This document shows, piece after piece, positions 35,531-44,205 of a DNA stretch of 64,000 nt. The stretch's first letter is position 1; every line of letters starts with the position of its first letter. The position numbers and the translations under genes were made by a program. The stretch is from Chloroflexota bacterium (lineage in GTDB: Bacteria; Chloroflexota; Anaerolineae; Aggregatilineales; Phototrophicaceae): the NCBI GenBank assembly GCA_028873975.1, contig JAPPMO010000032.1, positions 1 to 64,000 on the forward strand, read 5' to 3'. The notes under the pieces are model-generated. The model was given only the letters and a program-made list of their open reading frames with translations, had not been told where the DNA came from and ran no database searches.

Positions 35531-36684
35531 GGACCGATGACCGTCTGATTCTCTTCCGCGCCTTCAAGGATCTCGACGCGGCCATCACCCTCCAGCCCGA
35601 GCCGCACATCGACCCGGCGCTGCAGGCCTTCATTTTGGACGACGATGAAATTGCGACCGCTGAATTGGCGGATGGCCGAGACGGGCAGCCAGAGCACGTC
35701 ATCGCGCTCTTCAATCTTGACGGTGTATTCCATACGATCGCCCACTTGGTATTCATCCAGGGGCGGCTGCTGGTCGAAGGCGACATGAACATATTCATCC
35801 GTTGCCAGACCATAGGGCGAGGGCAAGCTGGCGATAGCGCCGCTATAGACGTTGCCGGGCAAGCTGGCGCGCTTGATGCTCAGCGGCATGCCTTCGGCAA
35901 GTTCGCTCAGGTCATCGGCGTCCATCTGGTCCGTGATTTCCAGTATCGAGAGATCCGCCACCACCGCGATCGGCTCGTAAGCGATCATCGGCTCGCCGGG
36001 GTCGGGCGAGAAATAGACCAATCGACCCGACATCGGCGCGACAAGCGCGGATTTTTCTATCGCCGCCTTGATTTCGTCAACGCGTTTTTGCGCCCGCGTG
36101 ACGTCGAAGCGCAGTTGTGGATCGACGCCCGATGTGAATTCGTCGACGGAAACCTGCGCCAGATCGCGCTCGATGGTAAGCAGGTTGATATTGAGCGTGT
36201 CCTCCGCGCTGGGCGGATCGGCCGCCTGCTCCAGCGCATGGTCCAGGCGCAGTTGCGCCATTTCCAGGTTGAGCCGCGCGCGCTGGCTGTCGTAGCGCGC
36301 CTGGCTATCGGCGCTTTCGAAGATGGATTGGGAGATGGCGAGCTCTTCTTCGGCGTTGAGCAACTGGCCTTCCAGCGTTCTCGTGTCCAGGCGCGCCAAG
36401 ACGTCGCCCTCGTTCACAGTCGCGCCGCGCTCCACCAGTACCTCCAGAACGCGCCCGTCAATCTCGAAGGCGATTTCTTCGGTGACAACCGGCGCGATGC
36501 GGCCAAAGAAACGGCGCTCATAAACGATTTTGCCGCGCTCCACCTGATAGACAGGTTTGCTGGGCACGACGGGGGTTGGGATAGCTGTGGGTTCGCCTTG
36601 GGTGATGGCATCGCCGAAGGTCGCCTGCGAAGCGCAACCTGTCAGCAGCGACAGAGCCAACAGCGGAATGACAATGAATCGCAC
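35527..36684 (-). CDS. Lipoprotein HlyD/MacA-type periplasmic adaptor
   Basis: 385 residues with a lipobox (LLALSLLTGC, Cys at about 17), so it is lipid-anchored on the outside of the membrane. Domains in order: a barrel-sandwich (lipoyl-like) half at about 60-105, a long coiled coil from about 105 to 215 (AEEELAISQSIFESADSQAR and RAQKRVDEIKAAIEK), the second lipoyl half, and a beta-barrel that ends with the ILEGAEENQTVIGP tail typical of membrane fusion proteins. It starts the operon of permease and ATPases and is the adaptor for them. In a monoderm-like cell it would dock on an unknown partner, perhaps the FG-GAP protein. Confidence 0.9.
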   Translation of the reverse strand: MRFIVIPLLALSLLTGCASQATFGDAITQGEPTAIPTPVVPSKPVYQVERGKIVYERRFFGRIAPVVTEEIAFEIDGRVLEVLVERGATVNEGDVLARLDTRTLEGQLLNAEEELAISQSIFESADSQARYDSQRARLNLEMAQLRLDHALEQAADPPSAEDTLNINLLTIERDLAQVSVDEFTSGVDPQLRFDVTRAQKRVDEIKAAIEKSALVAPMSGRLVYFSPDPGEPMIAYEPIAVVADLSILEITDQMDADDLSELAEGMPLSIKRASLPGNVYSGAIASLPSPYGLATDEYVHVAFDQQPPLDEYQVGDRMEYTVKIEERDDVLWLPVSAIRQFSGRNFIVVQNEGLQRRVDVRLGLEGDGRVEILEGAEENQTVIGP

Positions 36685-36856
36685 AATAATCCTTTCTTAT
36701 TCTCTGATGTCCGCGAGAGCAGCCTTCAAGCGAGGTGCTTCCTTCGCCAAAGCCGATTCTCGTGAATGGCGCTATTGTACAACATCTTGATGTAGACTCC
36801 ACCCGCGACCGAGCGGCTAGCCAGCGAAATCGCTTAAAATCAGTATTCACCACACA

Positions 36857-37172
36857 GCAGAGCAATCGCATCACATCGGGCATTCGCAGAATGGTCAAGG
36901 CATCAAACCATAATCTAACCACAGAGGACACAGAGTTGAGGGGATTTTGACGACTTTGCCTCTAAATCCGCCACTTGTATATTACAAAGTTGCCAGGGAA
37001 ACCAATATGTCGCTCAAAAGCATGTCTGAAATAAGACAAAGGCATTGATTTTACTTGCTTTTCTCGGTGTTGACGGTCAGTGTCTACGCGACCCTCGGTG
37101 TCCTCGGTGGTTAAATTTGAGCCTGCTTTGGCTAAGTTTGCATCGAAGTTTATTCTGGTGCGATTGCCCTGC
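36857..37172. repeat. Family A inverted-repeat element, full copy
   Basis: About 316 bases. The terminal inverted repeats are GCAGAGCAATCGCA (36857-36870) and TGCGATTGCCCTGC (37159-37172), matching at 13 of 14 positions. Inner arms: TAACCACAGAGGACACAGAG near 36917 and CTCGGTGTCCTCGGTGGTTA near 37092, inverted to each other. Part of the core (GTGTCTACGCGACC) matches the element at 17521-17720. A solo CACAAAGAACAAAGGACACAG follows at 37173. It fills most of the 573-base gap between the divergent adaptor and NuoEF genes. Confidence 0.8.
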
Positions 37173-37257
37173 CACAAAGAACAAAGGACACAGAGTTCAA
37201 GATTTTACGGTATGCTGTAGATAGGAACATGCTTCGATTCACTAAACTGGAGGGCGC

Positions 37258-38964
37258 ATGATCGCCGAGCGTGACATCGACGCCACATTGGACGCCTATC
37301 GCGGACGCGGGCGCGAAGCGCTGCTGCCGGCGCTCTGGGACGCGCAGAGAGCCTATGGCTATATCAGCCCCGAAAACGTACATCGGATATCGCATGTCTT
37401 GCGCGTGCCGGAAGCCGACATCTATGGCGTCATCGGCTTCTATACGCTCTTCCACGACGCGCCCACCGGCCGGCGCGTCATTCGCGTCTGTACGGACCCA
37501 ACCTGCGCCCTGGTTGGCGCTGACGAGGTACTGCACGGGCTTTGCGAGCGCTTGAGCCTCTCCGGCGCAGGCAGTACCGCTGACGGCGAATACACCGTTG
37601 AGCATTCCCCCTGCCTGGGCATGTGCGATTACGCGCCGGCGGCCCTGGTCAGCCAACGGGGCGAGGATGACATCGCGCTTCCGAGCGTGACGGTTGATGA
37701 CCTGCTTGGCGCCTGGAATGGCGACTATTTTAGACCGGCCGGCGATGACGAATCGGTCTTGCTGGATCCCTCCTTAAGCACAGCGCCGCAAACGCTGGCG
37801 CAATACGGCGAATATCAGGCTCTGCGCCGGGCGATATTCGACCTGTCGCCGGAGGCGGTGATCGCCGAAGTAGAGGCTTCCGGCTTGATCGGGCGCGGCG
37901 GCGCGGCTTTCCCCACCGGTTTGAAGTGGAAGTTCACGCGCGGCGCGGCCGGCGAGCTCAAGTATGTCGTTTGCAATGCCGATGAAAGCGAACCCGGCGC
38001 CTTCAAGGACCGCGTCTTGATGGAGCATCGCCCGCACCTGCTGCTGGAAGGGATCGCGCTGGCGGCCTACGCCGTGGGCACGGGCAAAGCGATTATCTTC
38101 GTGCGCGGCGAATATCCCAAAGCGACCGCCATCCTCGCTTCGGCGATACAAGAGGCGGAAGCAGCCGGCCTCTTGGGCCAGGGCATCATGGGAAGCGAGT
38201 TTTCGCTGGATATCGAAATCCGCCGGGGGGCCGGCGCTTATATCTGTGGCGAGGAGACCGCGCTCTTCGAAGCGATCGAGGGCAAACGCGGCTTCCCGCG
38301 CATGAAGCCGCCCTATCCGACTACTTTCGGGCTCTTCGGGATGCCGACCGCGGTCAACAATGTCGAGACCCTGTGCGCCATCCCCGGCATCGTCGGGCAG
38401 GGCGCGGATTGGTTCAGGAGTTTTGGCACGGCGGAAAGCGCCGGCGCGAAACTGATCTCGGTCAGCGGGCACGTGGGTCGGCCGGGCGTATACGAAATCC
38501 AGCCGGGCATCACCCTGCGCGCTTTCCTCGCCGACGCTTGTCAAGGCGTCACCGGCGAGTTAAAAGCGGTGCTGATGGGCGGCGCGGCCGGGACCTTTCT
38601 GCTGCCGGATGAGATAGATGTGCCGCTGAGTTTCGAGGATCTGCGCGCGGCGGGCGGCAGTTTCGGCTCCGGCGCGATCATGGTCTTCAATCAGACGACG
38701 GACTTGCGCGATGTGCTGAGGCGGCTGGGGCTGTTCTTCCAGCACGAAAGCTGCGGCAAGTGTTTCCCCTGTCAGCTGGGCACGCAGCGGCAAGTCGAAA
38801 TCCTGGAGCGGCTGGAGGCGCCGCGCGCCGGCGACCGCCAGCGGCTGCTGGATGTGGGCATGACGATGACGGAAGCCTCGATCTGCGGCTTGGGGCATAC
38901 CGCGGCTATGGCGGTCATGAGCGCGCTGGAGAAGTTCCCGGAGTTGTTTGAGGCGGAGGCATAA
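37258..38964 (+). CDS. NuoE-NuoF fusion, NAD-dependent formate dehydrogenase beta subunit
   Basis: 568 residues carrying the diaphorase half of the formate dehydrogenase. Residues 1-150 are a NuoE-type [2Fe-2S] domain with ligands in CTDPTC and CLGMC. The NuoF part has the FMN/NAD(H) loops GRGGAAFPTGLKW and GAGAYICGEETAL, the SLBB-like linker, and the C-terminal [4Fe-4S] site in ESCGKCFPC plus a Cys in SICGLGH. It transfers formate electrons to NAD+. The catalytic subunit FdhF is about 25 kb upstream (10461-12602). The RBS GGAGG is five bases before the start. The fusion replaces separate FdsG/FdsB subunits. Confidence 0.92.
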   Translation: MIAERDIDATLDAYRGRGREALLPALWDAQRAYGYISPENVHRISHVLRVPEADIYGVIGFYTLFHDAPTGRRVIRVCTDPTCALVGADEVLHGLCERLSLSGAGSTADGEYTVEHSPCLGMCDYAPAALVSQRGEDDIALPSVTVDDLLGAWNGDYFRPAGDDESVLLDPSLSTAPQTLAQYGEYQALRRAIFDLSPEAVIAEVEASGLIGRGGAAFPTGLKWKFTRGAAGELKYVVCNADESEPGAFKDRVLMEHRPHLLLEGIALAAYAVGTGKAIIFVRGEYPKATAILASAIQEAEAAGLLGQGIMGSEFSLDIEIRRGAGAYICGEETALFEAIEGKRGFPRMKPPYPTTFGLFGMPTAVNNVETLCAIPGIVGQGADWFRSFGTAESAGAKLISVSGHVGRPGVYEIQPGITLRAFLADACQGVTGELKAVLMGGAAGTFLLPDEIDVPLSFEDLRAAGGSFGSGAIMVFNQTTDLRDVLRRLGLFFQHESCGKCFPCQLGTQRQVEILERLEAPRAGDRQRLLDVGMTMTEASICGLGHTAAMAVMSALEKFPELFEAEA

Positions 38965-38968
38965 AGGC

Positions 38969-39670
38969 ATGACCGACGAAACAATCACGCTCAACATAGA
39001 CGGCAAAACCGTCAGCGTCCCCAAAGGCGCGACCCTGCTGGAAGCCGCCCAAGCCGCCGGCATCGACGTCCCGCTCATCTGCTACCACGAAGCCACCAGT
39101 CCCAACGGCCTCTGCCGCATCTGCGTGGTCGATGTCGATGGCGGGCGCGTTTTGCAGCCGGCTTGCGTGGCTGAATGCGGCGCCGATACCCGCGTCGAAA
39201 CGCGCAACGAGCGGGTCCTGCGCAGCCGGCGCACCATCCTGGAAATGCTCAACGCCTCGGTCAACCTCGAGCAAGCGCCGGAAATCCAGGACATGATGAC
39301 GGATTACAGCGCTGATGAAGAACGCTTCCCCGAGGCCCGCCGGCGCGAATCCGAGCTCATCGACGACAATCCCTTTTACGTGCGCGACTACGAACAGTGC
39401 GTTTTGTGCTGGCGCTGCGTGCAAGTCTGCGCCGAAGACGCCCAGTTCACCTTCGCGCTGACACTGAAAAATCGCGGTCACGAGACCTCGGTGGCGACGG
39501 CTTTTGACATATCCATGACCGAATCGCCCTGCGTATTCTGCGGGCAATGCGTGGGCGTCTGCCCGACCGGCGCCCTGAAGCCGAAGCTGGAGTGGGGCAT
39601 GGAGCAGGGCTGGAGCAGCGAAGAACTGCGGCAGCAGACCAGGCGCAAACGCAAGAAGGACGCCGGATGA
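38969..39670 (+). CDS. Iron-sulfur subunit of formate dehydrogenase (NuoG-like N-terminal module)
   Basis: 233-residue electron-transfer protein. Residues 1-80 are a [2Fe-2S] ferredoxin fold (ICYHEATSPNGLCRICVVDV), then comes a NuoG-like Cys/His region (ACVAECGADTRVETR). Two [4Fe-4S] clusters lie in QCVLCWRCVQVC and PCVFCGQCVGVCPTGAL. These are the clusters normally fused to the N-terminus of FdsA-type alpha subunits and here separated onto their own gene, which fits the FdhF lacking them. The start at 38969 is four bases after the NuoEF stop. The stop overlaps the fdhD start by four bases. Confidence 0.9.
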   Translation: MTDETITLNIDGKTVSVPKGATLLEAAQAAGIDVPLICYHEATSPNGLCRICVVDVDGGRVLQPACVAECGADTRVETRNERVLRSRRTILEMLNASVNLEQAPEIQDMMTDYSADEERFPEARRRESELIDDNPFYVRDYEQCVLCWRCVQVCAEDAQFTFALTLKNRGHETSVATAFDISMTESPCVFCGQCVGVCPTGALKPKLEWGMEQGWSSEELRQQTRRKRKKDAG

Positions 39671-40473
39671 CGACCAAAACACAGGTCAAGGAATTGGCGG
39701 GCGCCAAGCCACTGAGCTACCAAGTCGTCGAGGGCGGGGAGGTCAGCACTGTTGACGGTGGCGTGATCGACGAACAACTGCTCTCGATCTATGTCAACGG
39801 GCAATCGCTGGCGACGATGATGTGCAGCCCCCTGCAACTGGAGGCGCTGGCCGTCGGCTACTTGTACAACGAAGGACTGATCGAAGCGGCGGAAGAGATC
39901 GCCTTGCTGCAGAGCAATATCCCCAACAGCGTGGTTGATGTCATCCTGACGCGCGACGAGGCGCAGCTGCCCCGGCGCATGATCTTGACCACGGGCTGCG
40001 GCGGCGGCATGACCGGGCAGGAATTGACCAAAGCCCACCCGCCCCTGGAAAGCGCCTTCACGGCAACGCCGGATGTGATCCTCCGCTTGATGCGCGCGCT
40101 GCAGGGCGCGGCGGCGCTTTACAATGCCGTGCGCGGCGTGCATACAGCCGTGCTGGGCGACGAGACCGGCTTGCTCATCAGCGCCGAGGACGTCGGACGC
40201 CATAACGCGGTGGACAAGGTCGCCGGGCAAGCGCTGCTGGAAAAGATCAATACGCGCGATCGCATCTTGTTGACCAGCGGCCGCATCAGCTCCGAGATGT
40301 TGGGCAAGGCGCGGCGTATGGGCATTCCCGTGGTGGCCAGCCGCACAGCGCCGACCAGCATCACGGTGGAACTGGCGGGGGCCTGGGACATCTGCGTGAT
40401 TGGCTATGTCAGACGCGGCGGCATGCGCGTTTATACCTGCGGATGGCGGCTCGGCTTACAGGAATACCTATAG
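39667..40473 (+). CDS. fdhD: Formate dehydrogenase accessory sulfurtransferase FdhD
   Basis: Transfers sulfur to the molybdenum cofactor of formate dehydrogenase. 268 residues with the core motif LTTGCGGGMTG and the C-terminal VVASRTAPTS and AGAWDICVIGYVRRGGM blocks. The CxxC sulfur site is CGGG here, so one of the two cysteines of the E. coli protein is absent, as in several other bacterial FdhDs. The start at 39667 overlaps the stop of the iron-sulfur subunit gene, so the two are probably coupled. Its stop codon is inside the first copy of a 21-base direct repeat (40459-40479). Confidence 0.92.
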   Translation: MTTKTQVKELAGAKPLSYQVVEGGEVSTVDGGVIDEQLLSIYVNGQSLATMMCSPLQLEALAVGYLYNEGLIEAAEEIALLQSNIPNSVVDVILTRDEAQLPRRMILTTGCGGGMTGQELTKAHPPLESAFTATPDVILRLMRALQGAAALYNAVRGVHTAVLGDETGLLISAEDVGRHNAVDKVAGQALLEKINTRDRILLTSGRISSEMLGKARRMGIPVVASRTAPTSITVELAGAWDICVIGYVRRGGMRVYTCGWRLGLQEYL

Positions 40474-40483
40474 GAGGAACATC

Positions 40484-40810
40484 ATGTGTATCCCAAATTT
40501 TGGTGACTTTGGAACGTTTATAGCAGCGTTCGTAGCGTTGGCAATAGCGCTCTTTATTCACTTAATCTGGTATGCTTACGGGCGAAATCACCAGTCCGAC
40601 ATTCCACAAGCAGAGTTAGCAAAACGGCGAATGTTGTACATTACAATTACGTTCGTTGTAATGTTTATTGGCGGAATTGTACTCAACACGTGCAATGAGG
40701 CGCAATGGAAAGCTGTTATCCTTTTGCTAGGAGGTCTAGCATTGTGGGAGATAGTCTTCATTGCAGTAACGCCAGTTGAAGAATCAGTAAAGAAAAAGAA
40801 GAATGGTTAG
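40484..40810 (+). CDS. Small membrane protein of unknown function
   Basis: 108 residues with three likely membrane helices: FIAAFVALAIALFIHLIWYA, MLYITITFVVMFIGGIVLN and AVILLLGGLALWEIVFIAV, and a lysine-rich C-terminus (KKKKNG). I do not recognise the family. The start at 40484 has a strong AGGAGG site. Codon use is clearly more AT-rich than in the surrounding genes (for example ATT and TTA codons throughout), and it is bracketed by a 21-base direct repeat, so it may be a recent arrival. A terminator hairpin follows its stop. Confidence 0.75.
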   Translation: MCIPNFGDFGTFIAAFVALAIALFIHLIWYAYGRNHQSDIPQAELAKRRMLYITITFVVMFIGGIVLNTCNEAQWKAVILLLGGLALWEIVFIAVTPVEESVKKKKNG

Positions 40811-40813
40811 ATA

Positions 40814-40836
40814 TAGGGGCTTATGCCCCTTTCTTT
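40814..40836 (+). terminator. Rho-independent terminator after the small membrane-protein gene
   Basis: AGGGGC TTAT GCCCCT followed by TTCTTT, a perfect six-base stem with a short T-rich tail, four bases after the stop codon at 40810. Confidence 0.7.
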
Positions 40837-40940
40837 ATAGCCAAAAATATCTTTAGCAGGAATACCTATAGGAGGAATAACATGAACGACCGTGCGAACT
40901 GCCACATATTGAATGACTGAAAGCGAAAACAACCCACTTT

Positions 40941-42860
40941 CTAAACCTCGACGACTTTCCCCGTCTCGTCGCTGCGATAGCCGCTCTGCGCGCCCAGTTC
41001 GCGCCTGAATGCCGCGCTGCGCAGGACGCTCAGCAGGGCTTGCATGCCCGGTGTTTCCAGCCTTCGCCCCGGAATCACCAGATCGTATCGTTCCCAGGTC
41101 AAGCCGATGAAGTCCAAGCCCATGGCTTCGGCCGCGCTCCGCAAGCCCATGCCGCAGTCGCCGATGCCATCCGCGACAGCCGCGGCCACGCCCAGATGCG
41201 TGTATTCCTCGTGCGCGTAACCCGCGATCTCGCCCGAGGCAATCCCATGCTGCTCAAGCAAATGGTCGAACAAGACGCGCGTGCCGGCGCCGCGCTGGCG
41301 ATTGACATAGCGCAGCCCGCGAATATCGGCGATCGCGCTGATGCCGCGGGGATTGCCGGGCGGCAGTATGAGTCCCTGTTCGCGCTGAGCGAATATGACA
41401 AGTTGGCAGGGTTCGTCCCCTAGATATTTTTGCAAATAAGGCCGGTTATAGGTCGCGGTGGCCGGATCGAAGAGATGAATGCCGGCCAGATGCGCTTCGC
41501 CGCGCCGCAAGGCGATCAAGCCGCCGATGGAGCCCAGGTTGACCGAGATCATCCGCCGCGCCGGCGAGAACAAGCGCAGATGCGTCGCCAGCAGGTCGAG
41601 CATGGGATCGTGGCTGCCCATGACCATGAGCGCGCTTTTGACCTGCGAAAGTGAACGGTACAAGCTGACGCGCATTGCCCCGCCGCGATCGACGCCCTCG
41701 TGAAAACGGGGGATATGCGCCAAACCATCCGCCTGTACCAGCGAGGTAATGACGCCGGCGCCGCGCTGCAAGGGCGTCGCCTGTATTCTGCCGTCGATCT
41801 CCGCCAGCGCCACCCGCAAGAAGTCGTCGTCGCCAAGGGGCGATACGATCTTGCGCGTCGAGACCGCCTCGACCATCGCCGGCTCGTCGCGCGACAAACC
41901 CAGCCAGCTCCGGATCAAGGGCGCAATCAGCAATTCGCCTGTGAGCGCGGCGCTGACCGGATAGCCGGGTACGCCGATAATCGGCCTTCTTCCGATCATG
42001 CCGATGATGACCGGATGGCCCGGCCGGACGGCGATGCCATGGACCAGCAGCTCTCCCAGTTCCTCAATCGCGCTGGCTGTGAAGTCGTGGCTGCCGGCCG
42101 ATGAACCCGACAGAACCAGTATTAAATCCGGCGCGGAAGCAAGCGCCGCTTGCAGCGCGGCCCTTAAACCATCGAGCGAATCGCCGACAATCTCCGCCGC
42201 GCTCGCCTCGCCGCCCGCTTCGCGGATCTGAGCGCCCAGGATCAGGCTGTTGTATTCGATGAGCTGACCGGGTTCGGGGCGTCGACCGGGCGGCACAAGC
42301 TCGCCCCCGGTCGGGATGATCGCGACGCGCGGCTTGCGCCGTACCTTGACCGTCGCATGTCCACAGCCGGCCAGCGCGCCCAGATCGACGGGCCGCAACT
42401 GATGATTGACTTGCAAGACGGTCTCCGTCGTCACCATATCCTCGCCCATCAGGCGCACGTGCTGCCAGGGCGCGACCGCGGCGTAGATCAAGAGGCGGCC
42501 ATCGTCGGTCTGGTTGATATGCTCGATCATGATCACGGCGTCGGTCTTCTCCGGCAGGGGATCGCCGGTATTGACCGGGTGCGCCTCCCGTCCGAGCCGA
42601 AGGCTAAGAGCCTGTGTTTCCCGCGCGTCGCGGGTATCGGCAGCGGCGACGGCATAGCCGTCCATAGCCGCGCAATGATAATGCGGCGAAGATAATTTGG
42701 CTCGCACAGGTCCGGCGGTGACGCGCCCCAGCGCCTCGTCAAGCGCGATGGTTTCGCCGTCCAGCGGCGCGTGCCGCCCGGCCGCCAGCAAAGCCGCTTG
42801 CAGCTTTGCCCGCGCTTCGTCAAGCGGCAGATCTTCCAGGTAAATATGACGTTTTGACAT
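40941..42860 (-). CDS. MoeA-like molybdopterin protein fused to a periplasmic-binding-type domain
   Basis: 639 residues. The first 400 or so are MoeA, the molybdenum insertase (MDGYAVAAADTR, GGELVPPGR, GDSLDGLRAALQ, LVLSGSSAGSHDF, VPGYPVSAALTGELL). The last about 220 (MVMGSHDPMLDLLATHLR, GTRVLFDHLLEQHGI, GIGDCGMGLRSAAEAMGLDF) resemble the PBP/ModE-like substrate domain seen at the C-terminus of MoeA proteins of archaea and some bacteria, which could sense molybdate or cofactor. It starts ten bases after the plain moeA gene. Two MoeA-type proteins next to formate dehydrogenase genes suggest that one may serve a tungsten cofactor. Confidence 0.87.
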   Translation of the reverse strand: MSKRHIYLEDLPLDEARAKLQAALLAAGRHAPLDGETIALDEALGRVTAGPVRAKLSSPHYHCAAMDGYAVAAADTRDARETQALSLRLGREAHPVNTGDPLPEKTDAVIMIEHINQTDDGRLLIYAAVAPWQHVRLMGEDMVTTETVLQVNHQLRPVDLGALAGCGHATVKVRRKPRVAIIPTGGELVPPGRRPEPGQLIEYNSLILGAQIREAGGEASAAEIVGDSLDGLRAALQAALASAPDLILVLSGSSAGSHDFTASAIEELGELLVHGIAVRPGHPVIIGMIGRRPIIGVPGYPVSAALTGELLIAPLIRSWLGLSRDEPAMVEAVSTRKIVSPLGDDDFLRVALAEIDGRIQATPLQRGAGVITSLVQADGLAHIPRFHEGVDRGGAMRVSLYRSLSQVKSALMVMGSHDPMLDLLATHLRLFSPARRMISVNLGSIGGLIALRRGEAHLAGIHLFDPATATYNRPYLQKYLGDEPCQLVIFAQREQGLILPPGNPRGISAIADIRGLRYVNRQRGAGTRVLFDHLLEQHGIASGEIAGYAHEEYTHLGVAAAVADGIGDCGMGLRSAAEAMGLDFIGLTWERYDLVIPGRRLETPGMQALLSVLRSAAFRRELGAQSGYRSDETGKVVEV

Positions 42861-42870
42861 CACCGTCGAC

Positions 42871-44109
42871 TCATAATGGCGCGACATCAACCAGGCTGCC
42901 GGCATCCAAGCCACCCGAATTGAGCGGCACGCGCAACAGGGCATCGGCGCCTGCCAGCGTGAAAATCAAGTTCGACTTGCCGAAGATCGGCTCGGCCAAG
43001 GGATAATCATCGTCGCCTGCGCGCAAGCGCACCGCCAGCCAGTCCTCGCGCCCGGTTTCAGAAGCCACGCGCAGAGCCAGGCGCGCGCGTATCATCGGTG
43101 GCTCCTCAAGCGTCTGGCTCAGGAAGCGGGCGATCAAATGCGGCAGGATCTGTCGCGCGACCAAAAGCGCCGAGACCGGATTGCCCGGCAAACCGATCAC
43201 CGGCTTGCCCTCGCAAACGGCAATGATAGTCGGTTTGCCCGGCTTGGTCGCCAGCCCATGCTGAAGCAGTCCCGGCGCGCCCAGGCCGTTGATGACATCG
43301 CGCGTGTAATCGCGGGCGGAAACCGAACTGCCCGCGCTCAGCAGCAGGATATCAGACTCGGCGAAGCCCGCCCCGGCGCGAGCGCGGTAATCCTCCAGCG
43401 TATCGCGGGCGATGCCCAGGCGCAGCGGTTCCGCGCCCAAGCTTTGCGCCAGAGCGCTCAGCGTATAGGCATTGATATCGCGCACCTTGCCCGGCGCAGG
43501 CTTGAGCTCGGGCGGCAGCAATTCGTCGCCGCAACTGAGGATACCCACGCGCGGCGCGCGCAAGACTTCAATATGCTGGACGCCAACCGCCAGCAAGCCG
43601 CCGATATCAGCCGCGCGCAGCCGCTGATGTCCCGACACGATCAGGGCGCCGCAGGCGACATCCTCGCCGGCCTGGATGACATTCTCGCCCGGGGCCGCCG
43701 CTCGCATGGCTTCGATTTCGCCGGCGCCGATGACCTGTGTCGTTTCGATCATGACCGCGGCATCGGCGCCCTGCGGCAGCATGCCGCCCGTGTGAATCGC
43801 CAGCGCTTGTCCGCTGCCGATATCGCGCGGGGGCAGTTCTCCCATTTTGATTTCGCCGACCACCTCGAGGAAAGCCGGCAGCGCTTGGCTGGCGCCAAAG
43901 GTATCGGCGGCGCGGACGGCGTAACCATCCACAGTGCTTTTGCGGAATGCCGGCACAGCCTCGGGAGAGCGGATTTCGGTCGCGCTGATGCGGTCCAGCG
44001 CGTCAGAAGTCGCGATGAACTCGCGCGTCGGCGTCGGTCGCCAATGCGAATCCAACAGTTTGAGCGCATCGGCAACCGGCAGTACCTGAAAGAATTCCGG
44101 CGACGGCAT
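42871..44109 (-). CDS. moeA: Molybdopterin molybdenumtransferase MoeA
   Basis: 412 residues, the standard length. It inserts molybdate into adenylated molybdopterin. Key stretches are FRKSTVDGYAVRAADTFG, IGILSCGDELLPPELKPAPG-like (here VGILSCGDELLPPELK), LLSAGSSVSARDYT and IGLPGNPVSALLVARQILP, in the normal order of domains with the C-terminal beta-barrel. The neighbouring gene is a longer MoeA fused to a binding-protein domain. Both are on the minus strand, facing away from the fdh genes at 37258-40473. Confidence 0.92.
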   Translation of the reverse strand: MPSPEFFQVLPVADALKLLDSHWRPTPTREFIATSDALDRISATEIRSPEAVPAFRKSTVDGYAVRAADTFGASQALPAFLEVVGEIKMGELPPRDIGSGQALAIHTGGMLPQGADAAVMIETTQVIGAGEIEAMRAAAPGENVIQAGEDVACGALIVSGHQRLRAADIGGLLAVGVQHIEVLRAPRVGILSCGDELLPPELKPAPGKVRDINAYTLSALAQSLGAEPLRLGIARDTLEDYRARAGAGFAESDILLLSAGSSVSARDYTRDVINGLGAPGLLQHGLATKPGKPTIIAVCEGKPVIGLPGNPVSALLVARQILPHLIARFLSQTLEEPPMIRARLALRVASETGREDWLAVRLRAGDDDYPLAEPIFGKSNLIFTLAGADALLRVPLNSGGLDAGSLVDVAPL

Positions 44110-44205
44110 GGGATCCCCGCGGATGGTCTGGGATTGTCAGGGCAAGTTTACCACAGGAGTAAAACCAAGTTAGTCATGCGAATCTTGACAAGCGGTCGAT
44201 TGTAG

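Larger units (their letters stand above)
40459..40877. repeat. 21-base direct repeat flanking a small membrane-protein gene
   Basis: CAGGAATACCTATAGGAGGA, plus one more A, occurs perfectly at 40459-40479 and at 40857-40877. The first copy contains the end and stop of fdhD and the ribosome binding site of the next gene. The second copy gives an AGGAGG site before a short ORF of 12 codons (40882-40920). The segment between the copies carries one small gene and a terminator. It looks like an insertion or duplication event with a duplicated junction. Confidence 0.8.

Noticed and set aside
40882..40920. 12-codon ORF with a perfect AGGAGG site
   Set aside because: The RBS belongs to a duplicated 21-base repeat. 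The ORF is too short to call a gene and is reported only as part of the repeat finding.
43138..44205. A 355-codon plus-strand frame opposite moeA
   Set aside because: It is a mirror frame of a well-conserved MoeA gene in GC-rich DNA; it has no RBS and no recognisable motif.
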